Shown: positions 9,364 to 19,100, counted from the first letter of the stretch. The stretch: 64,000 bases of DNA from Ignavibacteriaceae bacterium (GCA_023229425.1 JALNZG010000006.1:119217-183216), one strand, 5' to 3'. Made by a program: numbers and translations. The notes: generated by a model from the sequence alone, not told the origin.

Positions 9364-9388
9364 AGCGAGAACACCTTAGTTAAAACTT

Positions 9389-9402
9389 TCAGAATATTCT
9401 GA
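9389..9402. promoter_or_regulatory. Perfect 14-bp palindrome upstream of ribBA
   Basis: TCAGAATATTCTGA is fully self-complementary and lies about 25 bases ahead of the ribBA ATG (9363). The position suits an operator, but AT-rich palindromes of this size also arise by chance. Confidence 0.3.
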
Positions 9403-9531
9403 TCTCAGAACAAGGATTAACGATTTACGATTTTTGATTTATTCACCAGACTACTTCGTATCGTTCATATCAACTTTTTTAACTTCTTAAATCTAAATTC
9501 GTTAATCGTTGATCTTAAATCTCAAAAAAAA

Positions 9532-9852
9532 TTAATTTCCGTCTTTGGCTTGTGTAACAATACCAATTGCAGATTTTTCAAATTTCATTTTGACATTATC
9601 GGCAACTTTTACAAGAATTGTTTTTTCTTCAACAGTATCAACCGTTCCGTGGATGCCGCTGAGCGTAACGACTTTGTCCCCTTTTTGAATACCGCTGATA
9701 AGTTTTTCTTTTTCTTTCGCGCGTTTCTGCTGGGGACGAATGATCATAAAATAAAAAATTGCGAAAATAGCACCGAACATTATTAGTGTGCTGTACATAC
9801 TGCCGCCGCCGTCTTGTCCGGGAGGCGGAGCCATTGCCAAAAGATAATTCAT
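9532..9852 (-). CDS. yajC: Preprotein translocase accessory subunit YajC
   Basis: This 106-residue protein has one transmembrane helix (about 22-42, with FGAIFAIFYFMIIRPQQKR) and a small basic C-terminal domain, the typical YajC layout. It joins SecDF at the inner membrane. Its ATG directly follows the tgt stop codon (TAAATG), so the two genes are almost certainly co-translated; a GGAG lies inside the end of tgt. The tgt-yajC pair is a common arrangement. Confidence 0.93.
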   Translation of the reverse strand: MNYLLAMAPPPGQDGGGSMYSTLIMFGAIFAIFYFMIIRPQQKRAKEKEKLISGIQKGDKVVTLSGIHGTVDTVEEKTILVKVADNVKMKFEKSAIGIVTQAKDGN

Positions 9853-10995
9853 TTAGTTCTCCATTATTGTTTTTTGATGTGAAATTTTCGGAAGGATTTC
9901 TTCCTTCCAACTTTTAAAAGTTCCGTTTATAATATTTTTTCTTGCTTCGGTAACAAGGTTCAAATAAAAATGTAAATTATGTACAGATGCTAATTCCAAA
10001 GCTAAAACTTCTTTAGCGATAAACAAATGTCTCAAATATGCTCTTGTAAAATTTTTGCATGTGTAACAGTCGCATGCTTCATCAACAGGCGAAAACTCGT
10101 TTTTGTATTTATTATTCCGCATCGAGAGAATTCCGGTTGAAGTAAACAAATAAGAGTTGCGAGCGTTTCTTGTCGGCATTACACAGTCGAACATATCAAT
10201 TCCGCGCTCAATTCCTTCAAGAATATTTTCCGGTCTGCCAACGCCCATTAAATAACGCGGCTTATTTTCCGGCATTAAATCAGTTGTAAAATTAACTAAT
10301 TCATACATGGTTTCCATCGGTTCTCCAACTGCCAGGCCACCGATGGCGTAACCGTCAAAATTTAATTTGATTAAATCTGCCGCTGAGGCTTCGCGCAAAT
10401 CTTTGTAAACGCTCCCTTGAATAATTCCGAAAAGAAATTGCTCGTGCCCGTAAACCGGTATTGTGTTTTCAAAAGCTTCTTTATTCAACACAGCCCAAGC
10501 TGATGTTAATTCTTTTGACTTCTTTGCATACGCATAATCGCACGGAAACGGAGTACATTCATCCAAAACCATCATAATGTCCGAGCCGATACTTCGTTCA
10601 ATTCCAATTACTTTTTCGGGAGTAAAAAAATGTTTCGAGCCGTCAAGATGCGAGCGAAATTCAACTCCATCTTTTTTTAGTTTGCGCAATTCCGATAAGC
10701 TAAAAACCTGAAAACCGCCGCTATCGGTAAGGATTGGTTTTTGCCAATTCATAAATTTGTGTAATCCTCCGGCTTCTTCCAGAATATCCGTACCGGGGCG
10801 CAAATATAAATGGTACGTGTTTCCTAAAATTATTTGCGCTTTAATATCATCAGTAAGTTGAGCTTGGTTTACAGCTTTAACTGTGCCTTGTGTACCGACA
10901 GGCATAAAAATAGGAGTTTGTACAACTCCATGTGCGGTTTCAAAATATCCGGCTCTTGCTTTATTTTCTTGCGCTTCTAAAACGAACTTTAACAA
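9853..10995 (-). CDS. tgt: Queuine/preQ1 tRNA-ribosyltransferase
   Basis: Tgt exchanges the guanine at the wobble position of GUN-anticodon tRNAs for a queuosine precursor. The 380-residue protein shows D91 in ILTDSGGFQVFSL, the IIQGSVYKDLR and GGLAVGEP phrases, a catalytic DCVMPTRNARN segment, and the zinc ligands CDCYTC with a following His. Length and order match bacterial Tgt. Its stop abuts the yajC start. A gap of 67 bp separates it from murB upstream. Confidence 0.97.
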   Translation of the reverse strand: MLKFVLEAQENKARAGYFETAHGVVQTPIFMPVGTQGTVKAVNQAQLTDDIKAQIILGNTYHLYLRPGTDILEEAGGLHKFMNWQKPILTDSGGFQVFSLSELRKLKKDGVEFRSHLDGSKHFFTPEKVIGIERSIGSDIMMVLDECTPFPCDYAYAKKSKELTSAWAVLNKEAFENTIPVYGHEQFLFGIIQGSVYKDLREASAADLIKLNFDGYAIGGLAVGEPMETMYELVNFTTDLMPENKPRYLMGVGRPENILEGIERGIDMFDCVMPTRNARNSYLFTSTGILSMRNNKYKNEFSPVDEACDCYTCKNFTRAYLRHLFIAKEVLALELASVHNLHFYLNLVTEARKNIINGTFKSWKEEILPKISHQKTIMEN

Positions 10996-11062
10996 TCGGT
11001 TCTCTTTTTCTCAAATTTGATGGCGAAATTTACGGAAAATGGGGCAGGTAAAAAAAGTTTTG

Positions 11063-12073
11063 TTAGACGATATTAACTTCTTCTTCTAATTGAATTTCAA
11101 ACTTCTGATAAACGTCTTCTTTGATTGCATTTGCCAGTTGAAGAATGTCTTTTCCTTCCGCGCCACCGTAATTAACAAGCACAAGGGCTTGATGTTCGTG
11201 CACACCTACATTTCCAATCCGCTTCCCTTTCCAGCCACACTGTTCAATCAACCAACCTGCGGGAATTTTAATTGTGCTTTCTGAAACCGGAAAACTTTTA
11301 ACCGAAGGAAAACCTTGACTTATATTTTCAAAATGTTTTTTTTCAACTTCAGGATTTTTGAAAAAACTTCCGCAATTACCTAATATTTTCGGATCAGGAA
11401 GTTTCTCTTGTCGAATTTTTATAACGATGTTACGAACATCTGCTAACAATGGATTATTCTTTCCAATACTTTTTAACTCTTGTTTAATTGCACCGTAATT
11501 AATTTTCAAGTCATCAGTTTTCTTTAACTTAAAAACCACAGAAGTAATGACAAATTTATTTTTCAATTCGGTTTTGAACATGCTTGTTCGATAGCCGAAG
11601 ATACAATCGCTATTGAAAAATGTTTTTTCGGAAAAATCACTTAAAAATATTCCATTTAATGCAAAAAACGTATCTTTCAATTCCTGTCCGTACGCCCCGA
11701 TGTTCTGGATTGGTGCAGCTCCAACGGTGCCGGGAATCAATGAAAGATTTTCTATTCCATAATAATTATTCTCAACACAGTAGGCAACAAAATCATCCCA
11801 CAATTCACCGGCAAATACCTCTAACAAAACAGAATCTTTCTCCTCATCTTTTTTGTTGATTCCTTTTTTGTTGAATTGAAGAACAAAGCCATCAAAGTTT
11901 TTTGTAAAAAGGATATTGCTTCCGCTGCCGAGAAATAATATTCTTTCTCCCTTCACCTGTGATAATGCTTCTTTTAGCTCTGATAAAGTATCAACTTCAC
12001 AAAAGTATTTGGTTGAAACATTCAGTCCGAATGAATTTTTATTTTGGAGATTATAATTTTTGTGGATGAACAT
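11063..12073 (-). CDS. murB: UDP-N-acetylenolpyruvoylglucosamine reductase
   Basis: MurB reduces the enolpyruvyl group to make UDP-MurNAc for peptidoglycan. The 336-residue protein has the FAD-binding ILFLGSGSNILF, PGTVGAAPIQNIGAYGQE, the FGYRTSMFK segment, the catalytic Ser in GNCGSFFKNPEV and the Glu near the C terminus (LEEEVNIV). The Tyr-loop type corresponds to the E. coli-like (type I) enzyme. It starts 5 bp after the cystathionine gamma-synthase stop, so it is in the same transcript. Confidence 0.96.
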   Translation of the reverse strand: MFIHKNYNLQNKNSFGLNVSTKYFCEVDTLSELKEALSQVKGERILFLGSGSNILFTKNFDGFVLQFNKKGINKKDEEKDSVLLEVFAGELWDDFVAYCVENNYYGIENLSLIPGTVGAAPIQNIGAYGQELKDTFFALNGIFLSDFSEKTFFNSDCIFGYRTSMFKTELKNKFVITSVVFKLKKTDDLKINYGAIKQELKSIGKNNPLLADVRNIVIKIRQEKLPDPKILGNCGSFFKNPEVEKKHFENISQGFPSVKSFPVSESTIKIPAGWLIEQCGWKGKRIGNVGVHEHQALVLVNYGGAEGKDILQLANAIKEDVYQKFEIQLEEEVNIV

Positions 12074-12078
12074 TTGAT

Positions 12079-13212
12079 TTATTTAATCGCCTGTTCAATA
12101 TCTGCAATCAGATCCTCAACATCTTCAATACCAACGGAGAAGCGGACAAGTTTTTCCGTTAAACCGAATTTCTCACGCTTCTCTTTTGGAACAGATGCGT
12201 GCGTCATTGAAATCGGATGACATAAAAGACTTTCAACTCCGCCGAGACTTTCTGCAAGCGTAAAAACTTTTGCATTATTCAGAAATTGTTTTGCGGTTTC
12301 AAACGTATCGAACTCAACGGAGATCATACCGCCAAAACCGGACATTTGTTTCTTCGCAAGTTCGTGCTGTGGATGTTCCGGCAAACCGGGATAAAATACT
12401 TTTTTTACTTTGGGATGCTGCTTCAAATAATCTGCAATTTTAATAGCGTTAGCATTGTGCCGATCCATTCTCACAGCAAGTGTTTTTGTTGAACGAAGTG
12501 TCAACCAGCAGTCAAATGGTGATGGAACCGCTCCCGCAGCATTTTGAATATAGCGCAAACGTTCGTGAATTTTTTCAACACCGGTTACAACAATTCCGCC
12601 GATGATATCGCTATGTCCGTTTAAATATTTTGTGGTGCTGTGCAGAACGATATCAATTCCAAGTTCGATCGGACGTTGAAAATAGGGACTCATAAATGTG
12701 TTATCAACTACGCTGATGAGATTTTTTTCTTCACATAATTTTGCGACTGCTACTAAATCGGTTAAGGTGAGCATCGGATTTGTCGGTGTTTCAATATAAA
12801 CCATTTTCGTGTTCGGTTTTATTTCCGCTTCAATATTTTTCACATCCGAAGTATCAACCCACGAAAAAGAAATTCCGAAGTCAGTCATTAGTAATTCAAA
12901 CAAGCGGTACGTTCCGCCATAAACATTATCAGTAACAATTACGTGATCACCACTTTTCAGTAAAGACATTAATGAATGAATTGCAGCTAGACCGGAAGCG
13001 AAAGCAATTCCGTATTTCCCTTTTTCAAGCGTAGCGATGTTCGCTTCAAGCGCGGCGCGTGTTAAATTATGGGTCCGCCCGTATTCATACCCTTTGTGTA
13101 CGCCAAGTTCCGGCTGATGATAAGTTGAAGTTAAATAAAGCGGAGTAATTACTGCGCCGGTTTCTAAATCAGCTTTTTGTCCTGCATGAATTGCATCAGT
13201 TGAAAATCCCAT
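12079..13212 (-). CDS. Trans-sulfuration PLP enzyme: cystathionine gamma-synthase or gamma-lyase
   Basis: This 377-residue member of the Cys/Met metabolism PLP family has YGRTHNLTRAALE, ETPTNPML and the PLP-lysine segment HSTTKYLNGHSDIIGG. Gamma-synthases make cystathionine from an activated homoserine, whereas gamma-lyases cleave it to cysteine; the sequence alone does not let me choose. Because cystathionine beta-synthase lies directly upstream (17 bp gap), the pair can run homocysteine to cystathionine to cysteine, which favours the lyase role. It is part of the leftward operon that ends with murB. Confidence 0.93.
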   Translation of the reverse strand: MGFSTDAIHAGQKADLETGAVITPLYLTSTYHQPELGVHKGYEYGRTHNLTRAALEANIATLEKGKYGIAFASGLAAIHSLMSLLKSGDHVIVTDNVYGGTYRLFELLMTDFGISFSWVDTSDVKNIEAEIKPNTKMVYIETPTNPMLTLTDLVAVAKLCEEKNLISVVDNTFMSPYFQRPIELGIDIVLHSTTKYLNGHSDIIGGIVVTGVEKIHERLRYIQNAAGAVPSPFDCWLTLRSTKTLAVRMDRHNANAIKIADYLKQHPKVKKVFYPGLPEHPQHELAKKQMSGFGGMISVEFDTFETAKQFLNNAKVFTLAESLGGVESLLCHPISMTHASVPKEKREKFGLTEKLVRFSVGIEDVEDLIADIEQAIK

Positions 13213-13229
13213 GTCGTTCCTTTCAAATT

Positions 13230-14597
13230 TTATAAAGATGACGCGTATTCGATTATATCGTAACGGGTAACAATGTCAATAATTCTTCCGAATTCCAAAA
13301 CTAAAACTGCGGGAGATTCAGTCAACTGTTTTTTAACGATTTGTAAATCACTTTTTTCATCAAGGCAAGGGAAAGAAGAACCCATTACTTCCTCCACAGT
13401 TGCATCAAGTAACGCATGATTATCAACTAAACTCGCCATAACTTTTGCTTCGCGAATGCTTCCGACCGACTGACCGTTTTCGATAACCGGAATTTGCGAA
13501 AATCCGTTTATGTTAAGAACTTCAATAGCATCACGGACTTTATCTTTCGCATGCAAATAGATTAAATTCTTTACCGGTCCGTTTTTCTTTGCGTTTGATA
13601 AATCTCTTAGCGTTTTCATTTCCCGATTTAATAACCGCTTTTCGCGCAGCCACTCATCACTGTGCATTTTACTTAAATATCTTTCGCCCGTATCGCAAAC
13701 GATAAAAACAATAACATCATTTTCAGTTAGATCTTTTGCAATTTCCAAAGCAGCTTTTGCAATAGTACCGGTGCTTCCACCGCAGAATATCCCCTCTTCT
13801 TTCGTCAGTGCGCGTGAAACAGAAAATGAATCGAAATCAGAAACATTAATTATTTCATCTATGACGGGAAATTCAATATTCTCAGGAATGCAATCCTGAC
13901 CAATACCTTCAACTAAATAAGGAACACCTTCGCTTAGCTTTCCATCTTTTTTATATTCTTTTAAAATGGAACCAACCGGATCAGCGCCGATAATTTTTAT
14001 TTTAGGATTTTTTTCTTTCAAATATTTTCCAACGCCGCTTATCGTTCCACCGGTTCCAATGCCGGCAACAAAGTGAGTAATTTTGCCGTCCGTTTGTTTC
14101 CATATTTCCGGTCCCGTTGTTTCATAATGAATTTTTGGATTTGCGGGATTTGCGTACTGGTACATAAACAATGCGTTTGGAGTTTCCGCTGCAATTTTAC
14201 GCGCAACGTTAACATAATAATCGGGACTATCATGTTTAACTGCGTTTGGACAAACAATTACTTGAGCGCCAAAAGCTTTCAAGTAATTTATTTTTTCAGA
14301 ACTGACTTTGTCGGTAACGACAAAAACAGATTGGAATCCGCGGATAGCCGCTGCCAACGCTAATCCAATTCCGGTGTTCCCGCTTGTAGCTTCAACTACT
14401 GTTCCGCCGGGTTTTATTATTCCGCGGTTAACAGCGTCATCCAACATCGCAATACCGATGCGGTCTTTAACGCTTCCCCCGGGATTAACCGATTCAAGCT
14501 TAGCTAAGATTAACGGCTTCAAACCTTTATTAACCTTGTTTAACTTAATCAACGGCGTGTTGCCAATTGCTTCTAAAATATTATTCTTATAATCCAT
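13230..14597 (-). CDS. Cystathionine beta-synthase with C-terminal CBS domains
   Basis: The N-terminal PLP domain (about 1-320) has NPGGSVKDRIG with the PLP lysine, EATSGNTGIGLALAA and GIGTGGTISGVGKYL, typical of the cysteine synthase/CBS family. Residues about 335-455 form two CBS motifs (IPVIENGQSVGSI; VLEFGRIIDIVTRYDI), which often bind adenosyl compounds. The 455-residue architecture is that of cystathionine beta-synthase rather than a plain cysteine synthase. The partner gene downstream completes a reverse trans-sulfuration pair. The gap to fmt upstream carries AATTCCTAATT-type repeats. Confidence 0.93.
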   Translation of the reverse strand: MDYKNNILEAIGNTPLIKLNKVNKGLKPLILAKLESVNPGGSVKDRIGIAMLDDAVNRGIIKPGGTVVEATSGNTGIGLALAAAIRGFQSVFVVTDKVSSEKINYLKAFGAQVIVCPNAVKHDSPDYYVNVARKIAAETPNALFMYQYANPANPKIHYETTGPEIWKQTDGKITHFVAGIGTGGTISGVGKYLKEKNPKIKIIGADPVGSILKEYKKDGKLSEGVPYLVEGIGQDCIPENIEFPVIDEIINVSDFDSFSVSRALTKEEGIFCGGSTGTIAKAALEIAKDLTENDVIVFIVCDTGERYLSKMHSDEWLREKRLLNREMKTLRDLSNAKKNGPVKNLIYLHAKDKVRDAIEVLNINGFSQIPVIENGQSVGSIREAKVMASLVDNHALLDATVEEVMGSSFPCLDEKSDLQIVKKQLTESPAVLVLEFGRIIDIVTRYDIIEYASSL

Positions 14598-14637
14598 TAC
14601 ATCCTCTTTTTAACATTATAACACAAAAAACTCTTCT

Positions 14638-14672
14638 ACAATTCCTAATTCGTAATTCTCAATTCCTAATTA
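14638..14672. repeat. AATTCCTAATT-type intergenic repeat
   Basis: The gap between fmt and the cystathionine beta-synthase gene contains two ATTCCTAATT units and one AATTCGTAATTC variant in tandem. The same words recur near 22225-22258, 25256-25281 and 25381-25437. Confidence 0.6.
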
Positions 14673-15577
14673 AACCGGTGTCCTCTTAAAAACTCTGCAA
14701 TCTTCAATCGTTTCTTCCCTTCCTGTTGTATTTCTAAAATACTTAAAGAATTTTTTTCACAACCGAAGATTAACTCACTTGGAGATTCAAATAATTCTCC
14801 CGGATTAAGATTTCGTTCAACAACTCTTGTTTTATAAACCTTATAAATTTTTTGTTGATGGATGAAAAATGCTGCCGGGAATGGCGAAAGTCCGCGCACT
14901 AAATTATGGATATCATCTGCATCTTTTTCCCAAACAATTGCACAAAGCTCTTTTGTTATTTTGGGAGCCGGAGTTGCCATTGAGTTATCCTGTGGAAGTA
15001 GTTGATGACGCCACTGGCGGGATTGCGAATTAATCATTTCAATCGTTTCAGCAACTGCTAAACTTCCGAGCAAACTTAATTTATCATGAAGAGAACCAAA
15101 ATCATCTTCATCATCAATTGGAATTTCTTTTTTCAAATAAACATTTCCGGTATCAACTTTTTCCGCAAGAGCAAATGTTGTTACTCCGGTTTTCTTTTCA
15201 CCCTTTATTAATGCCCATTGTATAGGTGCAGCGCCACGGAATTTTGGCAAAAGTGAGCCGTGCAAATTAAATGATCCAAATTTCGGCATCGAATAAATTT
15301 CTTTCGGTAAAATCCGGAATGCTACGACTACAAAAAGATCGGCTTCTAAATTTTTTAGTTGTTCAATAAAGGTTGCATCATTAAAAGCTTCCGGTTGTAG
15401 AACTTTGATTGAATGCGCAAGAGCGAATTCTTTAATCGGAGTGAACGTGACTTGCTTCCCGCGTCCGCGCGGTTTATCCGGGGCAGTAACTATAGCTACA
15501 ACATCATGTTGATGATCGAGAATAGTTTGAAGGGAAGGAATTGCAAAATCCGGAGTTCCGAAAAAAATTATTTTCAT
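14666..15577 (-). CDS. fmt: Methionyl-tRNA formyltransferase
   Basis: Fmt formylates initiator Met-tRNA. The 303-residue protein begins MKIIFFGTPDFAIPSL and has the folate-binding NLHGSLLPKFRGAAPIQWA with the catalytic Asn-His region, then the smaller C-terminal tRNA-binding domain (about 205-303). Six bases separate it from def upstream, the usual def-fmt pair. Confidence 0.97.
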   Translation of the reverse strand: MKIIFFGTPDFAIPSLQTILDHQHDVVAIVTAPDKPRGRGKQVTFTPIKEFALAHSIKVLQPEAFNDATFIEQLKNLEADLFVVVAFRILPKEIYSMPKFGSFNLHGSLLPKFRGAAPIQWALIKGEKKTGVTTFALAEKVDTGNVYLKKEIPIDDEDDFGSLHDKLSLLGSLAVAETIEMINSQSRQWRHQLLPQDNSMATPAPKITKELCAIVWEKDADDIHNLVRGLSPFPAAFFIHQQKIYKVYKTRVVERNLNPGELFESPSELIFGCEKNSLSILEIQQEGKKRLKIAEFLRGHRFN

Positions 15578-15583
15578 AAAATA

Positions 15584-16138
15584 TTACATGGTTCCTTTTT
15601 CCGTAACCGGGTATTCAATCTCAACTTTTCTTGCAATAATTTTTAGTAATGGTTTCTTTACCATTTTTTTCCCCTCGTCATCAAGACGGTCGGTAAAAAA
15701 TGTTGCTTGTAAATGGTCATACTCATGTTGAATGACTCGCGCAAGCAAATCATGGTCTTCAAGCATATGATCTTTCAAATCAATATCTTGATAAAGGAGT
15801 TTTATGCCGAGCGGTCTTTCAACTTTTGCACGAATGCCGGGTAAACTTAAACAGCCTTCTTCCAAAATTCTTGTCTCTTCAGAGTATTCAACTATTTTTG
15901 GATTTATGAATACCATTGGCTTTGATTTTTCAAAACCTTTTACAGACGATAGATCAAGGATGAAAATTGATTTATGGCTTCCGACTTGGTTAGCCGCTAA
16001 TCCCATACCTTCCGCGTTGTACATTGTATCGAACATATTGTTTATTAACGTAAGAATCTTTGCATCCACTTTAGAAATGCGGATCGCTTTTTTCTTTAAT
16101 ATTTTATCTCCGTAAAGAGTAATCGGCAGCACTGCCAT
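15584..16138 (-). CDS. def: Peptide deformylase
   Basis: Def removes the N-formyl group from new proteins. All three deformylase motifs are present: GLAANQVG, EEGCLSLPG (metal-binding Cys) and QHEYDHLQ (HEXXH). At 184 residues it has the normal length. It lies between the membrane-protein gene (11 bp gap) and fmt (6 bp gap) in one leftward transcript. Confidence 0.97.
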   Translation of the reverse strand: MAVLPITLYGDKILKKKAIRISKVDAKILTLINNMFDTMYNAEGMGLAANQVGSHKSIFILDLSSVKGFEKSKPMVFINPKIVEYSEETRILEEGCLSLPGIRAKVERPLGIKLLYQDIDLKDHMLEDHDLLARVIQHEYDHLQATFFTDRLDDEGKKMVKKPLLKIIARKVEIEYPVTEKGTM

Positions 16139-16149
16139 AACTGTTTTCC

Positions 16150-17052
16150 TTAACTAATTTCTTCAAATGCAGGCGAAACAGTATCGGCTTCGCCATCGGT
16201 AAAAATCAACAACTCTGTGGAATAAAAGTACATCCTGATGAGCACTCGAAATATAATTAACAACTGCTGAATTAGAAAGGTAAGAAGGAGGAAGTAAACC
16301 GGCTTTTTGGGGAGTAAACTATCTACAAGATTATAAATTGCTGCACCAATCGCCACAAATATCAGCATGATAAAATATACGGTCATCACTTTAACAAAAT
16401 TCTTTTTAATAAATTGAAAAGATTTATAAAGAGAACGAAATAACTTTGTTGAATCAACTACAACAATAGCCACCTTAGTATAATCTGAAATGATATTAAT
16501 AATGCTGATAAGAAGCAGGAAAAAAAGATAGCGAAAAATCTGCACGGCAAATTCTATAAAGGCATTCTCTTTTTCTAAAAAGATCTGCTTAATCCCATAA
16601 TCAATTAAAACGTTAATACTGATAGCAACAAAGTAAAGTGAGCTAATAAAGAAAGCGATTTTCAGAAACCTGATATAATACTTTACGCTTCCGTAAAAGA
16701 AATCAACCACATGATTTTTTTTTGAGTTTGTAAATACTGCAAGTAGCCCGCCTAAATAAAAGAGCTGGAGAAGAATATAAACCCCGGCAAATGTATAAAG
16801 AAGGATCGGAATTGCATCCAGAGAATTTTGAAAAATGTGACGAAACTGAACATACCAGAGATAATCAAATCCAAGACTGAGATTATTGTTGATGAGTGAG
16901 TGTGCTAATCCTTGCTGAAGTACTGAAAATAAAGGAAGTGACAAAGCAAACGCAAAAACAATATTCGTTATCCAGAAAAGTAAAATAAATTTTCTGTGTG
17001 CAAAAACCATTCTTGAACCGGTTACCAGAATTTCTTTAATGGAAAGGTTCAA
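16150..17052 (-). CDS. Multi-pass membrane protein of unknown function
   Basis: The protein is almost wholly hydrophobic with about six membrane helices. I choose a TTG start at 17052 rather than the ATG at 17100. A perfect GGAGG lies six bases before the TTG, and the TTG overlaps the stop of the M1 peptidase gene as TTGA, which gives 300 residues starting LNLSIKEILV. The longer start would overlap the upstream gene by 52 bp. It may be co-translated with the M1 peptidase and precedes def. I do not recognise the family. Confidence 0.8.
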   Translation of the reverse strand: MNLSIKEILVTGSRMVFAHRKFILLFWITNIVFAFALSLPLFSVLQQGLAHSLINNNLSLGFDYLWYVQFRHIFQNSLDAIPILLYTFAGVYILLQLFYLGGLLAVFTNSKKNHVVDFFYGSVKYYIRFLKIAFFISSLYFVAISINVLIDYGIKQIFLEKENAFIEFAVQIFRYLFFLLLISIINIISDYTKVAIVVVDSTKLFRSLYKSFQFIKKNFVKVMTVYFIMLIFVAIGAAIYNLVDSLLPKKPVYFLLLTFLIQQLLIIFRVLIRMYFYSTELLIFTDGEADTVSPAFEEIS

Positions 17053-19100
17053 GACAAACCTCCGAAGATCATCAATAGATTTTGTATCCAGAAGAACCAT
17101 CTAACGGAAAGATATAATGCACCGCTGTACTGCGATGCAACCGTATATGAGTTATTGGCAAAATTCAGATCAAATAAATTTTTTCTTTCCGGATCAATTA
17201 CGGCAGAAAAGACTTTGTTTGTAGTATGAAAAATAATTTTTTTAATTTTTTCTTTACCATTCCAAAAAGTTTTTAAAGTGTCCTTATCGGTATGGAGATC
17301 AATTTCTAACGGAACAACCGCTTCCCCATCTCGTAAAATAACCACTTCGGCTTCCCGGTGATCCTTGGAAACATTAATTCCAAGTATCCGGTAGTCACAC
17401 GTATAAGAATTTTCATAAAAACCTGTAATGAGCCACTCAATATTTTTATGAGTATATTTTCTCAAGACGGAAAAAAAATCTCCGGCAGTTGGATGCTGAA
17501 ATTTATAAGTGTTAAAATATTGTCTTAGAATAAAAAACAGTTTCTGTTCCCCAAGATATTTTTCCAATGTAAAAAGGAAGAGCGCTCCCTTTGCATAAGA
17601 GACTGATTGATAGACACTTTTATTTAAAAGACGAAAACTCGGATCGTTGAGAGAACCATACATAGCATAAGGGTAATATGCCGCCATCAAATCAGCTTCA
17701 AACGGTTTGGGAATTTGCGTAAGTGTATAAATAAAGGGGATTCGTTCAATTGCAAGCAACTCCATTCCGGTTACCGGCAAATAACCGAAGAGTTTGAACG
17801 AAGCAAATCTCTCACCATATTTTTTTTGCAATATTTTTTGCGAGACGTACTCGGCAAAACCTTCATCAAGCCAGGCTTCGGTAGTTTCATTATTGGCGAG
17901 TAAACCATAAAAATATTGATGAGAAAATTCGTGAATAATTACTTCTTCAACAGCTTTCGTAAACTCCGGTGAAAAATAATCTTTAGAGAAAGTGAAAAGC
18001 GCGGGATACTCCATCGCTCTTATCATTCCCGCTTTTGTCGGTGCATCTATTACTGTTAATGTTTTGTAAGGATATCTTCCGATATTTTTTTCAAAAAAAG
18101 AAAAAGCATTATTCACGGCATTGCAGATTCTCTCTCTACTCCCCTCATTTGTAGTTTGAAGAATGTAATGAACAGCAACTTCCGAATGATCTTTCCATTT
18201 GATCGTATCGGTAAAATCCAAAACATCTTTTGCTGCAAGCCAGGCGAAATCATGAATATTATTTTGAACTACTTTATACGTAGTGTTCTTCGATTCAACT
18301 TTTTTACTTATCACTTCACCGGAAGAAGCAAGCACGAAACCATTGGGAATAGTTATTTCAAGCGAGTAGTTGGAGAAATCTGCATAGAATTCCGTGAAAG
18401 GATAATAAGGTTCACAAACCCACCCCGCCTTGCCGGGCAGGCTTCCGTTTTCATACACTCCTAATTTGAGAAACCACTGAGCTAAGAAGAAAAATATTTC
18501 GTTTGCATCGTACCCGAAACGGCTGTAAGCTTTGGGAATTTTTACTTCATACTCAAACGCAATTTCAAGCGAATCATTCTGATTTACCGGTTGATCTAAA
18601 ACAATTTTAGCAACCGTACTATCAAAACGATTATCTGTTCTGCCGGAAGAATAGTTTAACGATTTCTCCTGACCGTTTACCGTTACTTTATTGATATAAA
18701 TATGAGAATGAGAATTGTCCGGGATTCTTCTCCCGCTTAAAAATTCTGTCCGCTTATTGCTGAAAGCATTTGGGTAAAGATGAAAATAAAGTTCAGAAGT
18801 TGGAATATCTGATGGATTTTTCCATTTTATTACTTGTGAAGCTTTGAGTAGTTTCTTCTGAACATCTAAAGAAACTTTAATTGAATAAGAAGAAAATACT
18901 TTTGCCGGTCGCTTTGTTTTAGCTCTAATTGAATCATCAACATTTACTTTTACAGTAACACTGTCACTTAAACTGCTTACAGCGTTTGTCTGCTTCTCTT
19001 GGTATTGAAAGAAAGCATAAAAAAGAAAAAGGGATATGAGTGCGATGTACTTCAATGATAACTGTGTTTTTAGTTTGAATAAAAAAGGGTGATCGCTCAC
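17049..19100 (-). CDS. M1-family aminopeptidase-like membrane-anchored peptidase
   Basis: This protein of up to 683 residues carries the M1 zinc site HEFSH (H390, H394 from the GTG start) and the third ligand Glu in the DEGFAEY segment 19 residues later, with the preceding N-terminal beta domain. An N-terminal hydrophobic stretch (KYIALISLFLFYAFF) is a signal peptide or anchor. The first possible start is a GTG at 19100, but that codon lies inside a hairpin with a T-run (19085-19104); a TTG at 19055 would place the signal peptide at the very N terminus. The helical C-terminal domain is poorly conserved. A GC-rich palindrome is embedded in the gene at 18427-18442. Confidence 0.9.
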   Translation of the reverse strand: MSDHPFLFKLKTQLSLKYIALISLFLFYAFFQYQEKQTNAVSSLSDSVTVKVNVDDSIRAKTKRPAKVFSSYSIKVSLDVQKKLLKASQVIKWKNPSDIPTSELYFHLYPNAFSNKRTEFLSGRRIPDNSHSHIYINKVTVNGQEKSLNYSSGRTDNRFDSTVAKIVLDQPVNQNDSLEIAFEYEVKIPKAYSRFGYDANEIFFFLAQWFLKLGVYENGSLPGKAGWVCEPYYPFTEFYADFSNYSLEITIPNGFVLASSGEVISKKVESKNTTYKVVQNNIHDFAWLAAKDVLDFTDTIKWKDHSEVAVHYILQTTNEGSRERICNAVNNAFSFFEKNIGRYPYKTLTVIDAPTKAGMIRAMEYPALFTFSKDYFSPEFTKAVEEVIIHEFSHQYFYGLLANNETTEAWLDEGFAEYVSQKILQKKYGERFASFKLFGYLPVTGMELLAIERIPFIYTLTQIPKPFEADLMAAYYPYAMYGSLNDPSFRLLNKSVYQSVSYAKGALFLFTLEKYLGEQKLFFILRQYFNTYKFQHPTAGDFFSVLRKYTHKNIEWLITGFYENSYTCDYRILGINVSKDHREAEVVILRDGEAVVPLEIDLHTDKDTLKTFWNGKEKIKKIIFHTTNKVFSAVIDPERKNLFDLNFANNSYTVASQYSGALYLSVRWFFWIQNLLMIFGGLS
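18427..18442. repeat. GC-rich imperfect palindrome inside the M1 peptidase gene
   Basis: GCCTTGCCGGGCAGGC stands out in an AT-rich gene. On the coding strand it encodes LPGKAG, and a related palindrome in the gene at 50583 encodes LPADKAG. This looks like a short palindromic element that inserts in frame. Confidence 0.5.

Noticed and set aside
8843..9379. Long open frame (178 codons) on the plus strand over ribBA
   Set aside because: It is the antisense shadow of a strongly conserved gene and has Ser/Thr-rich low-complexity content.
9364..9531. FMN riboswitch upstream of ribBA
   Set aside because: The conserved FMN aptamer segments are not visible; only a 14-bp palindrome stands out.
14598..14665. 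SAM or other sulfur-related riboswitch before the cystathionine genes
   Set aside because: The gap is only 68 bp, filled with AATTCCTAATT repeats, and has no multi-stem structure.
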